Positions 40,936-54,932 of a DNA stretch of 64,000 nt are shown here, in pieces. The position numbers and the translations under genes were made by a program. The notes beneath the pieces are model-generated. The model had not been told where the DNA came from. It made no database searches and was given only the letters and a program-made list of their open reading frames with translations. This stretch comes from Pictodentalium vernedei (taxonomy: Eukaryota > Mollusca > Scaphopoda > Dentaliida > Dentaliidae): positions 448,532,910 through 448,596,909 of the forward strand of contig CM062289.1 of assembly GCA_031216915.1 (NCBI GenBank), given 5' to 3'. Every line of letters begins with the position of its first letter. Positions within the stretch are counted from its first letter, which is position 1.

Positions 40936-41242
40936 CCTTCACCTAAAACGAAAGCCAGTCGACACTTGCAGATAAAATTCTTGGATAACTATTTTTTTTA
41001 TTTTTTGGGTCGAAAAAATAGATTATGACCCTCATTGGAATGAGCTCAACTGACTCATTCCAATGGGCGGCCATAAGCTATGTTTTTCAGACAAAAACAT
41101 AGCCTATGACCCTTGATTGGAAAGAGCTCGTTCCAGTGTGGGGTCATAAGGTATGTTTCTGAGCCAAAAATAATGACATTTGAATGGTGATTTTTTTTTC
41201 GAATAGCGCTTGGCGGTTTTGAGCATTATGTTGGTTAAGGGG
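40936..41242. mobile_element. piggyBac-like MITE, group 1, with a doubled palindromic centre
   Basis: Starts CCCTTCACCTAAAACG and ends GTTGGTTAAGGGG before TTAA. It has two successive palindromic centres (about 41015-41090 and 41095-41160), each with a TATGACCC arm. Confidence 0.75.
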
Positions 41243-41269
41243 TTAACTAACCATTGGCAAAGACAACTT

Positions 41270-43225
41270 CTAAACAAGAGGCCCCACGGGGCCCGAAGCG
41301 CTCATCTTGTACAGAACACAATTTAAGCAGAGTCCAAGAATGAGTCTACATTAAGCAAGCCATCTCCATAGGCTACACTGTCAATCCTTGAGTCCCTCAG
41401 GAGTGACAAAAATAATCTGGGCATCATGCCTTTTCTTCAGTTGATCATAAGTAAAATGTAGAGCTCCCCCATGAAGCCCCTTGATACAACCTATGTGGAT
41501 TAATCTTAGTACCTCTAGAGGGTACTGAATACAAAATTTTTAATTCTTCAGCAAAATGGCCAATTCCAGCTCCCATAGAGAGCCCAAATATTAAGCCAGG
41601 CTCTTGATTTGAACACAGTTAAATCTGACTTCCCTAGAGATGTTGTGTACCGAATATGAAAGCATTCTGATTGTTGGATCTGAAGAAGAGAAATTGTTGA
41701 GAAATTTCTTCGAATTGCACTAAGTTCAAATTTGGGCTACCATAGCGAGCCCAAATATTAACCTATGGATCCGATTTGAACAAACTTGAATCTGCCCCCC
41801 CCCCCCCCCCCCCATCCCCTAGAGATGTTGTACACCAAATGTGAAAGCATTCTGACAAGTGAATCTGAAGAAGAAGATTTTTGAAGAAATTCACTCATAT
41901 TGTACTAAGTTAAATTTCATGTTCCCATATGGAGCCCAAATATTAACCTAGGCACTCGAATTGAACAACCTGGAATCTGACCCCCCTAGAGATGTTGTAT
42001 ACCAAATATAAAAGCATTCCGACTGGTGGATCTGAAGAAGATTATTAAAGAAATTTCCTCATATTGCACTAAGTAAAAATTTGGGCTACCATAGTGAGCC
42101 CAAATATATACCTAGGGAACTGATTTGAATAAACTTGAATCTGACCCCCATAGAGATGTTGCATACCAAATATCAAAGCATTCTGACTGATGGATCTGAA
42201 GAAGAAGATTTTTTTTAAATTACCCTCCATATTGAACAAAGATAAAATTTGGGCTTCCGTAGGAAGCCCAAATATTAACCTAGGGACTTGGTTTGAACAA
42301 TCTAGAATCTGACCCTCATAACAATGATGTATACCAAATATTAAAAGATTCTGACTGGTGGTTCTGAAGAAGAAGATTTTTAAAGAATATTCCCCTTATT
42401 ACCCTATGTTAAAACTTCGGGCTCCTGTACAGAGCCCAAATATGAACCAATGAGCTTTATTTCAACAAACTTTTATCTGACCCCCCTATGAATGCTCTAT
42501 ACCAAATATCAAAAGATTCTGATGATTGGTTCTGGAGAAAAGATTTTTTAAAATTTTTGCAAATATGCTGACTCAGCATTTTTTCGATGCCCATTACAGA
42601 ACACCCTAACATAATCGAATTTTTTTTACCATTCACTTCTACTGGTCATAAGGATACTTCATACCAAATAAAAGCTCTCTGTTTCGTGGGGTTTGGGAAA
42701 TATGGGCGTTTGAAAATATTTCTATTTTTAGCTCCCAGGGTTCCCATGGGGATGCGGGAATTTTTTTTTTTGCATGGGTCAAGTACTTATGACCCAATAC
42801 TACCACAAACCAAATTTGGTTCATACCGGACAATCGGTTCAGAAAATAGAAATTTTGGGCGGGGCCAAAAATCTTACCCCTCCTATTACAAAGCCAAATA
42901 TTACTTCACGAACTTCGTTTGAACAAACGTGATTCTACACCTCATATGTAAGCTCCATAGCAAATATCAAGTCATTGTACACACTGGTTCTTGAGAAGAG
43001 GATTTTTAAAATATTTTGGAGCATTTTCCTCCACTCCCTCCCTATGGGGCTGGGCATGCTGAGTTGAACAAAAATGAAATGCCCCTTTGGGACCATCACT
43101 CACACAAACTTTCACTTGAATTGGCCCAGTGGCTACGACGGACGACGGACGACAGACGACGGACGACGGACGGAGAGCGATGAGATTAGCTCAGCTTGAC
43201 TTTGTCAAGATGAGCTAAAAAAATG
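41270..43225. repeat. Degenerate 170-180-bp tandem array with GACGG tail
   Basis: About seven units share GGGCTACCATAGNGAGCCCA-like starts, AACTTGAATCTGACCCCC, GATGTTGTATACCAAATAT, TTCTGACTGGTGGATCTGAA and ATTTCCTCATATTGCACTAA. The array begins with AACAAGAGGCCCC and ends in GACGGACGACGG repeats (about 43137-43175) followed by a foldback ending GATGAGCTAAAA. A C20-type run lies at 41797-41815. Related units occur at 58200-58975. Confidence 0.85.
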
Positions 43226-43439
43226 TCAAAATGAGCTAAAACTTAAAATGGTACAGTGCTTAGTTATTTTTATTCATCAAAATTTGTTCACACCTGGCCT
43301 TGTTACAATTGATGGTAGAGTACATGTAAGCATTCTCCCGTACATAGGAACTGGGGAAGTTTGTAAAGACTAGATCATTTCACTTTAAAGATAATATGAA
43401 GCACATCCACAGAATATTAAACCTCTGTACTTAACAATA

Positions 43440-43895
43440 AAGCCTAAATATAGGCCTCCAGCACTCAAAAAATTACGTAACCGGTAATCGGTTTAGGCTT
43501 CCCGCACTCTATCGGTCAATAAATTCTGTGACTGATAAACTGTCTAGGCTTCCAGCATTCTACCAGCCAAGGAATGCTGTAACCGGTTAGCCTTTTTGGC
43601 TTCCTGCACTCTCCCAGTCGAGACATTTTGTAACCGCTTAACCGTTTAGGCACTATTAGCCAAGAAGTTTTTGTAACCGGTTAACTGTCTATGCTTAAAG
43701 CACTCTACCAGTCGACAATTTCTGTAGTCGATTAACCGTTTAGGATCCAAACAGTCGGTGATTTATGTAACCGATTAACCGTTTATGCTTCCAGCACTCT
43801 ATCAGCCAAAGGAATTTTCCAGCTGGTTAACCATTTAGACTTCCATCACTCTACGAACCAAGGAATTCTGTAAGCGGCTAACCGTTTGGTTATTA
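43440..43895. repeat. Minisatellite of about 58-bp units
   Basis: About eight units carry GTAACCGGTTAACCGTTTAG, GGCTTCCAGCACTCTACCAG and CCAAGGAATT with much variation. Confidence 0.85.
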
Positions 43896-44254
43896 CTGCT
43901 CCATTGCCGATTATCTTCTCATTACTTGGAACAGACAAACTGCATACAGCTATGATACTGAACCGCGATAACGTCATCAGAAGCTATATGGAAATATTTT
44001 GTATCGGTGTGTCCAGCAATTCAGTACAGAAATTATTCAAATCTTCCATAAAATATCTAGGCCTGAACTTATGCAAATCTCACATAAAATACCCGGACCC
44101 GATCGTTTTATGCAAGATTTGCAATAGTTGCATTCTGTATATTTCCGATTGTCTTAATGCATCAATACAAACATTTTCCAAGCTACTGTCACGAGTGACA
44201 GACAATCCAGTTGTGAAAATCATAACCGGAAAAGGCTTATTACTGTGCCGTTAC

Positions 44255-45245
44255 AGGCTTGTTTGTTTGTTTATTTTTTTTTGGACGGGGGGGGGGGGGG
44301 GGGGGAGTAAATGACTTGCAATGTCACGTAGTGTCGGACATCAGGGCTACATCATGTCAGACAGCTTAGTTGGTGGTGGATGCCGGAGTACTCGGAGAGA
44401 ACCACCGAGCGGCAGTGAGCAATTGCCAGATTCCCCAGCTTATAAACTCTGTACAACAAAGTGTGCAGCAGTTGAAGGCAAGTGCAACGTCGACGTTCTG
44501 TACACCCTTTTTATACCTATTCTACTATACATGTAAAGCCCATCGCATAAATTTTAGCTCTGTACACCAACCGTGGTGGACTCGAAAGCAATGGGATTTC
44601 AATAGTTAAAATTTACACCTACAGTGGAACTACATCCTCGACCATTGTGACATCGACCTGATTGCGAACGTGTCTAAATTTATCGCACGTCGCCTCGCGA
44701 AGAGTGAAATTAAAGTGGCAATTATTTATTACGTTTTTAAATGAGTTTACCCCATTAAAAACCAAAAATTAACAAACATGCTTTGGCTCATGTTAATAAA
44801 GCATCCATAACTCGAAACAGTATGTTATTATGTTATTAAAAAAAGGCCCTGTTTCTTTTTCTGTTTCGGTGATAAAATCGACAGCGGAAGTACCGCCCAC
44901 CAATACGAATGTAAACAAAAACAAATTCGCATCTGTGTACGGCTGCTGCTCAGTAAAGTCAAGAAAAAATAATAGCGACTCTTAATAATCTGACGATCAC
45001 GATACAAATAAAATATACTCAAAGTTGCTTGGTGTACCAAATGTTCACCACTCGTGGTGAACATTTGGAACACCAAGCTGATATGGGTATGTTCTATATG
45101 TACACATCACGAGCATGCCCCCACGTAGGCAAATGAGATTAAGTTCCTGTCCAAAAAAGCAAAGCAGTTACCACCATTAATCAGGATTGAATCGTCGACA
45201 TTTCGGTTTAAAGTACCATCTGTCTCCCTCCGGTACATAGCAGCT
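44255..45245 (-). mobile_element. tRNA-derived SINE split by an insertion of about 600 bp
   Basis: 44255-44505 matches the tail half of the SINE, including the GTCGACGTTCTGTACA stretch (about 44490). The head half (box B-like TCAATCCTGA on the minus strand) is at about 45105-45240. The insert between them holds an AT-rich unassigned sequence and a perfect foldback at 45028-45078 (CTTGGTGT ... ACACCAAG). Confidence 0.6.
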
Positions 45246-45716
45246 CTATACTGATATGAAGCCCCCGTTAAGTTGCTAAACGTTTTTGAAGAACATTATA
45301 TATAGTTAATTCAGATGATTGTGTTGAGGAATACCAGGAAGTAACAAGTATGAGCAACCACCAGGGATGTGGCGATATGAGGAGATGGTGTCACCAACCC
45401 CTCCACTCCCGATCCCGGGCAGGACCTTCAGCACTGGAAATCCACAAGTAGCACTTGAAAGATTCTCACGCGAGGTGCGATGTGTGTGCGGGTGTCTCAA
45501 AAGTTGGATGGTCACAGCCGGAGGTTGGGGTACAGTTGGGAATTAGAGGAAGCGTGCCATCCAATCAAGTTCCTCTGACTATGTCCTTACATTCTCATTT
45601 CCACCAACGGTAATATTCCATACACTTCTATTACATTTTATAATTAAATCTTATGGAAAACATTCATCTCTCTAACTACCCGAACTGGAGACAACACAAT
45701 TTGTTTCACTAATTAA

Positions 45717-45953
45717 CCCTACACCTAACGAACCGACGCTTCCACATGCGTAATTAACAAATTTAGCAGTTGAAAAAAAATTCAAAACGTTTCAACAAAA
45801 CTGTATCATGTGACCCTTCATTGGAATGAGCTGATCGAGCTCGTTCCAATGAGTGGGTCACGTGATATGATTTCCTTGAAATTTTTGACAAAATTTAAAA
45901 AAAACATTAATTAAAATAATAAATTTTTGATATCCTGTGCGTTGCGTAAAGGG
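45717..45953. mobile_element. piggyBac-like MITE, group 2, with TTAA on both sides
   Basis: TTAA at 45713-45716 and 45954-45957. Ends CCCTACACCTAACG and GCGTAAAGGG; the centre contains GGAATGAGCTGATCGAGCTC. Confidence 0.85.
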
Positions 45954-45959
45954 TTAAAT

Positions 45960-46055
45960 GTTTTGCCTCCAGAACATAACTAATGACCTCTCATTAGAAC
46001 GAGTTAGACTAGCTCTTTCCAATGAGAGGTCATAAGCTATGAGCGGACGCAAAAT
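45960..46055. mobile_element. Group-1 MITE centre fragment
   Basis: Only the palindromic middle (ATGACCTCTCATTAGAACGA and its mirror) is left. Confidence 0.6.
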
Positions 46056-46073
46056 TTAAAAAAAGAACTTTAA

Positions 46074-46295
46074 CCCTTTACTCAACGCAGACAATATCAA
46101 AATTTATTAATTTAAATATCATTTTTTAATTTTTTTCGAAAAATCTCAACAAAACCATATCATGTGACCCCTCATTGGAACGAGCTCGACGATCACATGA
46201 TATGGTTTTGTTGAAATTTTTCGAAAAGTAATATTTTTTCAGCTGCTCAATCTGCATATTGCGCGGCGGATGCGGGCGATTCGTTGGGTAAAGGG
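46074..46295. mobile_element. piggyBac-like MITE, group 2, with TTAA on both sides
   Basis: TTAA at 46070-46073 and 46296-46299. Ends CCCTTTACTCAACG and CGTTGGGTAAAGGG. Part of one palindrome arm is deleted. Confidence 0.87.
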
Positions 46296-46732
46296 TTAAG
46301 CTCAATCGGTCCATGGGGGAGTAGAGAGTGAGAGTGGAAGACAGCGTGCACGAATTAGCTGAAATAAGCTTGAGCGCTTACATTTTACCATGAAAATTAG
46401 TGACCATGTGTTTCTTTTGAAAGTGCGAGGTCACATGATTCAGATAGAAAGTGATAAACATTGTGTGTTTCTACAATTAAATTCGCACGAAAATGTCTTG
46501 AAGCCCTTTTCATGTACAGTTTAAAGACAATACATGGCTGAGTATTCTTCACATTGGAAGAGACTTGAAGGAAAATTAGCTCCCCTTAATTTCCCGAAGT
46601 TCTAAGTAAACTGAACGCTTATGGATATGGGAATTTCAAATAAAATTGAAATTTCGAAATGTTAGCGAATTTATATCGTTGATGTGGGCCTCATTTCATA
46701 AACTTCGGGCATTTTCCTGTATAATAGTATAA

Positions 46733-46880
46733 AAATACAGAACCGCACATACATTTGAATGGATTAAGAATTATCGCACGACATTGTTTTGGCCGGAAGG
46801 CTGTCGTGATATCCTGGTCCAAAGCAATCGCGTGCGATAATTCTTAACCTATTCAAAAAAAGTATGTGCGGTTTTGTATT
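46733..46880. repeat. Foldback element of about 145 bp
   Basis: AACCGCACATACATTTGAAT and TTAAGAATTATCGCACG are mirrored by GCGTGCGATAATTCTTAA and AGTATGTGCGGTT. No known family. Confidence 0.75.
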
Positions 46881-47140
46881 TATCACACACCTTCTATGTA
46901 ACAACCAGTCCACAAGAAAACTGAACAAAAAGAACATTTCAACTGAATAATTGCTGCGTTTCCTTCGTTGTTACGAGACACCACTGTTAGGTGGCGAGGT
47001 ACCAACCCTAGTTTGCTTTTTAATTTTTACGGCATTCAGTTGGTCGAAACCAATTGACGCCTATCAGTGTACCAGTCACGATGATTGAACTTCAAATATT
47101 GACTAAACTGCACGGAATTACATTACAAAAAACTTTTTAA

Positions 47141-47383
47141 CCCTTTACCTAACATGAAAAGCAGACGACACTTGCAAAAAAAATTCTTGAATAACTAATT
47201 TTTTTCATTTTTTGTCTCAAAAACATAGGTTATGACCCCTTGTTGGAACGAGCTCGACGAGCTCGTTCCAACGAGGGGTCATAACCTATGTTTTTGAGAC
47301 AAAAAATGAAAATATTTTGAAAGTTAATTGGCGATTTTTGAGAATAGCGATGGCCGGTTTTGGCCGTTACGTTGGGTAAAGGG
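47141..47383. mobile_element. piggyBac-like MITE, group 1, best-preserved copy
   Basis: TTAA at 47137-47140 and 47384-47387 bracket CCCTTTACCTAACATG ... CGTTGGGTAAAGGG. The palindromic centre spans about 47200-47310: CATAGGTTATGACCCCTTGT, then GAGCTCGACGAGCTC, then the mirrored arm. Confidence 0.92.
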
Positions 47384-48089
47384 TTAAATAGCTAATACGT
47401 TTAGCACACTCCATCATAAAATGACCAGCTGCGGAAAGTATTTGTCAAGGAACAAGTAGTCAGAATGTTATTTTTATTTTGTAGATTTTTTATTTTGAAT
47501 CTGATTGTTTAAATATCCCGGGTAAACAAATCTAAATGAGGAACTCGGAATTCAAGCGATCTTGACTCCGGTGCTTCGACCAACGATGATGTGATTTATT
47601 TAGACGGGTTCCTTCTCTGTTTACGTTGGAAGGGAAATCGAACGTGTTCTGAATCATCACGTGTGATACAGCTTTATTGTTATTGTTCAGACAGCACAGT
47701 GGAAACAGTGGAAACCCGGTGTTTTACATTGATAGGTATTGTGATAAAAACACACACACTGACTTTTTCCAATTTTTTCCCGAATTTGAACGTTTGACTT
47801 TTATTATCTGATGAAGCCCATTAAAAAATAAGAAAATGGCGTTTTCATCATCTTTTGCTGTTCTGAAATTTGTGTCTGTTCATTGGGCTTATATCAGCAG
47901 TGTTTGCACCGTAACATATAATACAGAGAGTCTCATTTTCATTTATACAAGCCTAGGTGGAGAGATTTGCTGATTTTTTTTTCCAGGGAAGAATAAAAAC
48001 TTGCAAATTACTGTAAAAGAGCCCAAGTGGAAGCTTTTGTGTTGGTAGGTAAAATACAAATAGATATTCTTATACACTGTTCTTATAGT

Positions 48090-48800
48090 CAAGGACCAAA
48101 AAAATCAAGGACTTTTCAAGGATATATCAGCATTTTTCAAGGATGTTTTTTTTAAATGTACATTTGGAAAATAACCATTTTTAGAAGCCTTACCTACTTT
48201 AACCTTTTACCTAACATGAAAAGCAGACGACACTTGCAAAAAAATCTTGAATAACTAAATTTGTCTCAAAAAACATAGGTTATCACCCCTCATTGGAACG
48301 AGCTCCATGAGCTCGTTCCAACCAGGGATGATGCCCTATGTTTTTGAAACAAAAATAAAAAAGAACCTGAAATTAATTGGTTATTTTTTTAGAATAGCGC
48401 GGGCCGGTTTTGGCCGTACAATGGGTAAAGGTTTAAAAATGTCTTCTACTTCATCCTTCGCAATTCCAGAAAAACGGTGCTTTTAAAATACTCTCTAACA
48501 AAATTATGGTGCTTACAGAATGACACCCTGTTAAATAATGCCTGAACTTTAATTCCTCATTTATCGATTATGTATTATTTGTGTTCATTTTGTTTTGTTT
48601 TTCAACAAAAAAAGGTGCAAAAGAAATGTTTTAAATGCCCAGTATTACACCGGTAAAAATGATGTAGGGCCAAAATTCAAGGTCTTTCAAGGAGCCTGAT
48701 GGATTTTCAAGTACTTTTCAAGTATTTTCTGAATTTTCAAAATTCAAGGGGTAACATTGAAATTCAAGGACTTTTCAACGATGTGCGCACCCTGTTGTAA
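48090..48800. repeat. Repeat with CAAGGACTTTTCAAGG words, containing a group-1 MITE
   Basis: AAGGACTTTTCAAGGATAT near 48110 and AAGGACTTTTCAACGATG near 48766 mark an interspersed repeat of unknown family. A group-1 MITE lies at 48203-48432 with TTAA at 48199-48202 and 48433-48436. Confidence 0.6.
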
Positions 48801-49847
48801 TGACAGATTATCTGTGTACTTGCTGCTTCAGATTAGCTTGCCATAAAAGACCAAGTGTTCCTTTGGTTACTTTTAATACGCGAAAACAACATACAGCTCT
48901 GAGAGGTGTCTGTTGTTCCCGTTTATTAAAAGTAACAAAAGAAAACTTAACTTTATTTTCTACTGATGCCAAATGGGTTTTCTCGACTACTTACTATTGA
49001 ATTGGACCTTTCGCTTCGAGCTTTTCAATATTTTCAAGGGATATAACTTTAACAAAAGTCGATTTTCATGTCGAAAAAATAATCAGGGACGGTGGGTGAG
49101 CCATCTGCAATGCTTTAGATATATTTCCACGAATATGACGTTGGAGTCCAATTCCCAGCACTGAGGGATTTTAAAAAACTTATAGGAGGAAATTTGGGGA
49201 CACAATTGGAATGTAGGGTCGCTGTAAAATGGTAAACACAAATTTTTCATTGTTTTTTTTTTAATTCAACTTTCACCATATAACCATTAACATGTTTTAC
49301 TGTAGACTTCCATCAAAGTGTTAGGATAATTTAATTGCTTTTGTGTAGAAAATGATTTTTGAAAGTATCGAATTTAAAAAATAAATAATTAAAAACACCC
49401 AAAATTATCGTATGCCAAATGTAGGTGCGATGTTTCAGTTTTTAATTTCATTTCTCATTTAAACATACTTGGAGTTCCACGTGGTCTCCAAGAAGATATC
49501 AATAATTGTTTCTCTTTACCAATACTACCATAACCTGGATTAATTTCTTGGGAGGTCATCCGAGGTTACTTTCTAAGAGCTGATGACAGTTTGCCGTTAG
49601 AAATACTTTAGATATTTTTGCCGATATCCAGCCATTCTTCCCGGGCCGTTAATACTCAGAAGACTCACAACAGCGCAGGAGATGATTTCGGTCCAGCGAT
49701 TCAAAGATACTTCATGTGGCGAACAAATAATTTAAAATAAATTTTTTTTCAAAGTTCGTGAATATTTTTTGTTAATAGTCAATGGGTGAAAGTGATGGAC
49801 GGTACTTCAGCTGTTGCACACCATCAGTTGCCGCTTTAATGTTTCAG

Positions 49848-50762
<915 letters not shown>

Positions 50763-50788
50763 TCAGACCAAATCAAAAAAGAAATTAA

Positions 50789-51021
50789 CCCTTAATCCGC
50801 CCCACCGGATATCAAGTTTATTATTTTAATATTGTTTTTTAAAATGTTTAAAAAAATCTCAACAACACCATATCATGTGACCCCCTCATTGAAACGAGCA
50901 CCGTGAGATCGTTCCAATGAGGTGTCACATAATATGGTTTTGTTGAAATATTTTTGAAAAATATATCTTTTAAGCTGTTTAATTTGTAAATTTCGCGGCG
51001 GCCGTTTCGTAATGTGAAGGG
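50789..51021. mobile_element. piggyBac-like MITE, group 2, within the tubulin intron
   Basis: Starts CCCTTAATCCGCC after TTAA (50785-50788) and ends TAATGTGAAGGG. The centre CATTGAAACGAGCACCGTGA is decayed. Confidence 0.75.
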
Positions 51022-51777
51022 TCAAGACAATCTGAAAAAGGGGACTTTTAATTTTTTCGGCAACCATTTTTTTCAGGTTGACCCGTGTCATAATTTAAAC
51101 CAATGTAAATGAGATGTAACAGTGATATGTTCATTGGAGTTGTCACGATTGTTGATTTTTCTAGTTGATTAATCAGCCAAGATAATCGATTATAATCAAA
51201 TAATCGTACCTTGGCGACTCCTTTAGGGTATTAACACTTTCGCTGCCGAAAGCGACTATAGTCACCTATTTTGTGAGGATTATCTGTACGTTCTTGTATG
51301 CGCAGATCAAACCTGAGCCCTTTCCAACAAGTAATCAGAAGATAGAGTTCCAAGTATGTCATAAATTTTATTAAACTTCCTCGCATACAGGCGTACATAG
51401 AGGTCATCCATATGTGGCTAAAGTGGGCGTGGCAGTAAAAGTGTTAAGAAAACAAGCATATCTCAAACAAAAACGTGTATCCTGAATACACGACATTGGA
51501 TGTGGAAAGTTTGCTTGTTGAGAAAGAGAGTTTATAACAGTATTATCTTTACCGTCAACACTACTGGGAATTATCAGAAAGAAGGTTCATAGATTATTTA
51601 TTTACTCTTAACTATATTGTGTGATTGAAGATTTTCTTGCTTGGTTTGTCTCTACTAAGGACTTTCAGGTCGAGAGAAATTATTTTTTTAGCTCCATATT
51701 CAACAAATTTCCCCATGGGGCCAAAACAACAATAATAATAATTATTAGTTTAATAAAATCGCTCAACCGGTTCCAAC

Positions 51778-51802
51778 GTTTCGGCCCCATGGCCTTCATC
51801 AG
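51778..51802 (-). ncRNA. Hammerhead-ribozyme-like core of the Penelope-like element
   Basis: The minus strand reads CTGATGA, then AGGCCATGGGGCC (short GGCC stem II), then GAAAC, which is the conserved hammerhead core order. Such motifs are known from Penelope-like elements. I did not verify stem III or the cleavage triplet, so activity is uncertain. Confidence 0.45.
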
Positions 51803-53676
51803 GGTGAAAATAACAAGATATTTACATATCACACATTCACAATAATTAACTGTAGATAAATAATTGAGAGAGACGTTGGAATATACACTGATGACGCTGC
51901 GCTATACGTATGCGGCGAGCGTCACGGGGAAACATCCTACGGCATGCAATACACTGGAATTCCAATAAAGGATGAATGAAATCATCCGTACCCCAATCCC
52001 CGCTAAAGTTTAGACGACAGGGCGAGTATAATGAGGATAGTATACAAATTTATATGAGAGATAATAATCAGTGGTATCCATTTACACACATCGAAGGCGC
52101 TATTAAATGGAACGAGGCGGTATTAAATTTGTATACTATAAGGATAGTATACAAATTTATTATAAAGATAATGATCACTACAGTAATCGAAGTAATGAGC
52201 CAAGCCCCCCCCCCCCCCCCCATATTTCCGCCGGCATATAGACCCCTATATACAATACTACATTAATAAAACCTTAAAAAATACCGATGCCATTAACACC
52301 GACCCTTCCATCCGAATCCAACGGCATCGACACCCATATGTTATCACCGGGACATAAAAGGCACCGAGGGCTCCAGAAGATAAATCGAGAGAAACAACAG
52401 TATACATATGGTCGCCACGCCAGGAAAAAGGTAATCTAACCATACACAAGTATGCAGAGATAGACGGAGAATTACGTGAGGAGTGCCCTACTTACGTACG
52501 CGCCCCCTCCACCTTCACCCCCTCTTTCAGTACAACGTGTACGCAAGGATGATATATAAAATAGCGGAATGGCCCCTCATAACCCCGCACATGTCCCCAC
52601 ATGATTATAAAGGATACATACGAAATAGTAAGCCACTGTAAATGGTGATAGGTTGGAGGTAGAGGGGGCGCGGTATTTGAATGAAAGAAAACCATTTACT
52701 ACCCCTCCCCCCCCCCCCACAGAAAGAAGGGGGGGGGGTGGTCATTACAGGAGACAGGAGCTATAAATAATCACAGCCCACCTTCCGAACAATTGTTTCT
52801 CGCTTGCTCTAATGAGGGGTGAAGGTCTACGTATAATTCAATAGAACATAATAATCGAATATAGTTATAATTTCTATACCCAACAAAGCAGGGGTTTAAC
52901 AAAATTACATATATAGGAAGATTATTATAGACATAACTAACTAGAAAGAACCATGCAACCACGGACATCATTGGGACCGCCTCTGTCAGCCGGTTCCAAT
53001 GATATTCATAATGGCATGGTTATATGAGGACATACGCAAATTATTCGAGGTCACCCCACTAAAGTACAAGTCAAATCCCTGGTTGTGTTATACCGGTAAA
53101 ATGAGTAATAGTGATTACTAATGCCAATAGGGTTAAGTACCACCCGGAAGGATAAAAGATGGAAGTTAAACAGGCGCCACCATTCGCACGCATAGTCAAT
53201 ACACGGGTACAATAAGCTAAATTTAGTGGTGGATGAGAATTGTGGCCAAGAAAAGGAAATGGAACCGACATTAAAAATGAGAAGAGCACTGTCTGAAGGA
53301 GACTTTCTTCAGTTAAGTGAGGGGTCAGCGCGATACGGCAGATAAAAGGAAGCCAGTACCTCTTGCGTACATCCTTAAAGAGAATATAACTTACAGAATA
53401 ATTAATACCGATTTAAATAGAAAAAATATTTTAAATCTAGCCCACAATAGACTATCTTATCCTATTACACCTTCCAACACTAACTCCAACAGGGCCTGGG
53501 CCCCCCTAACCGAACGAGTGCGATGCGCTCGCTCGGATAAGGGGCCCCAACCCCTGCTAAAGTCAGCGCTGAAAGGTGCAACAATGACGCCTGCCGTTAG
53601 GGTTATAACAGAAAAATAAGAAAATGTCACCCAGGCGCAACTGGTCGTACATGGGGACGGCGCATGAGACGACTGG

Positions 53677-54932
53677 CTAAATTGGTAAACTATTTCTATT
53701 CCACTTAGTATTAAACCCAACGGAGTCTCTTGTGCAAAGTCTCCTAATCCACACGTCCTCCCGGATCAGTCGTTTGTGTTTATCATTTCCTACTATCTCT
53801 GCTACGCAAACACTTAGGTCACACAAATTGTGTCCATGGGAGTTGAAATGTACATGACTGGGTTTATCCTTGTGCAACCGTATATCGCGTATATGTTCAC
53901 TAATTCTCTCCGCTAGGGTTCTTTCTGTTTCTCCTACGTAAACGGCACATTCACACTTGTTACAGCACAGAATATACACCACATTGCGTGTTTTACAATT
54001 GACATCTTGTCTTACAGTAAATTGGGATGACTTACATGTATTGTTCACTTTATCGAATGATATCTTCCCACAAGTGACACAGTTCTTTTTGCAGAGTTGG
54101 GGAGGTGGTGTGATGGTCTGTGCTGTTTTCTTATGAACAAGTATATCTGCAAGGTTTCTATTCCTCCTATGAGAGATTAATGGAGGAGATGGGAAAATTT
54201 TCTTATTTTTTCTGAATCGTGTAATACATGCATATATTTTTTAGTAATATTACTAATGTCAGGTAAATGTTTTGAGTACGTAGTAACCAGTGGCACACGA
54301 ACATTTCGCTTTTTGTCTTGACTTTTTCTATATTTCAAAAGAGTGTCTCGATCCAATGCGTCGACCTTCCGGAGCTGCCTTTCAATAAGCGTCCCACTGT
54401 AACCCCTTCTTCTTAACTGAATTTTGAGGTCTTTTCGGTGTCGGACATAATCGTCGTATTTTTCACATATTCTCTTTATTCTTATGCCTAAACTGTATAT
54501 AATAGATCTTTTAGTGTGAGTTGGGTGGTCGGATTTGTATATGAGATAAAGCCTTTTATCCGTTGGCTTGATATACAAATCCGTGCAGACATGTCCATTC
54601 TCTAATTTAACGTATGTGTCTAAAAACTCAATTTTCTGTTTGCTGTATCTCAGTTCTACCTTGATGTTGGGATGTATGCTGTTAGCGAAGTTTGAAAAAT
54701 TCCTCAGTTCTTCTATGCCATGAGTCCAAATTCCAAATCCGTCGTCAATGTATCTTTTATAGAACATAGGTTTTAGGTGGAAATTTAATAGCGCCTCGTC
54801 CCATTTTCTCATATAAGTACATGCAAAGTTCTTCCCTAGTCTTGATCCAATAGCTACTCCATCCTTTTGTATATAATGTTTATTGCCAAAGTCGAAGTTG
54901 TTGTTGTCTAGCACAATTTTGATCATATCCAA
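53677..54932 (-). pseudogene. Penelope-like reverse transcriptase with GIY-YIG endonuclease
   Basis: The first frame (54932-54177) holds DGVAIGSRLGKNFACTYM and YKRYIDDGFGIW, the YxDD catalytic box, then the thumb with KIEFLDTYVKLENG. Near 54190 a frameshift moves to another frame, which continues through a CxxC-bearing linker (LCKKNCVTCGK) to the endonuclease with VYILCCNKCECAVYVGETER (GIY-YIG: the VYI and YVG pair) and a later HIRDI...RLIREDVWIRRL region (to 53677). The RT N-terminus is absent beyond 54965. RT plus GIY-YIG is diagnostic of Penelope-like elements. Confidence 0.92.
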
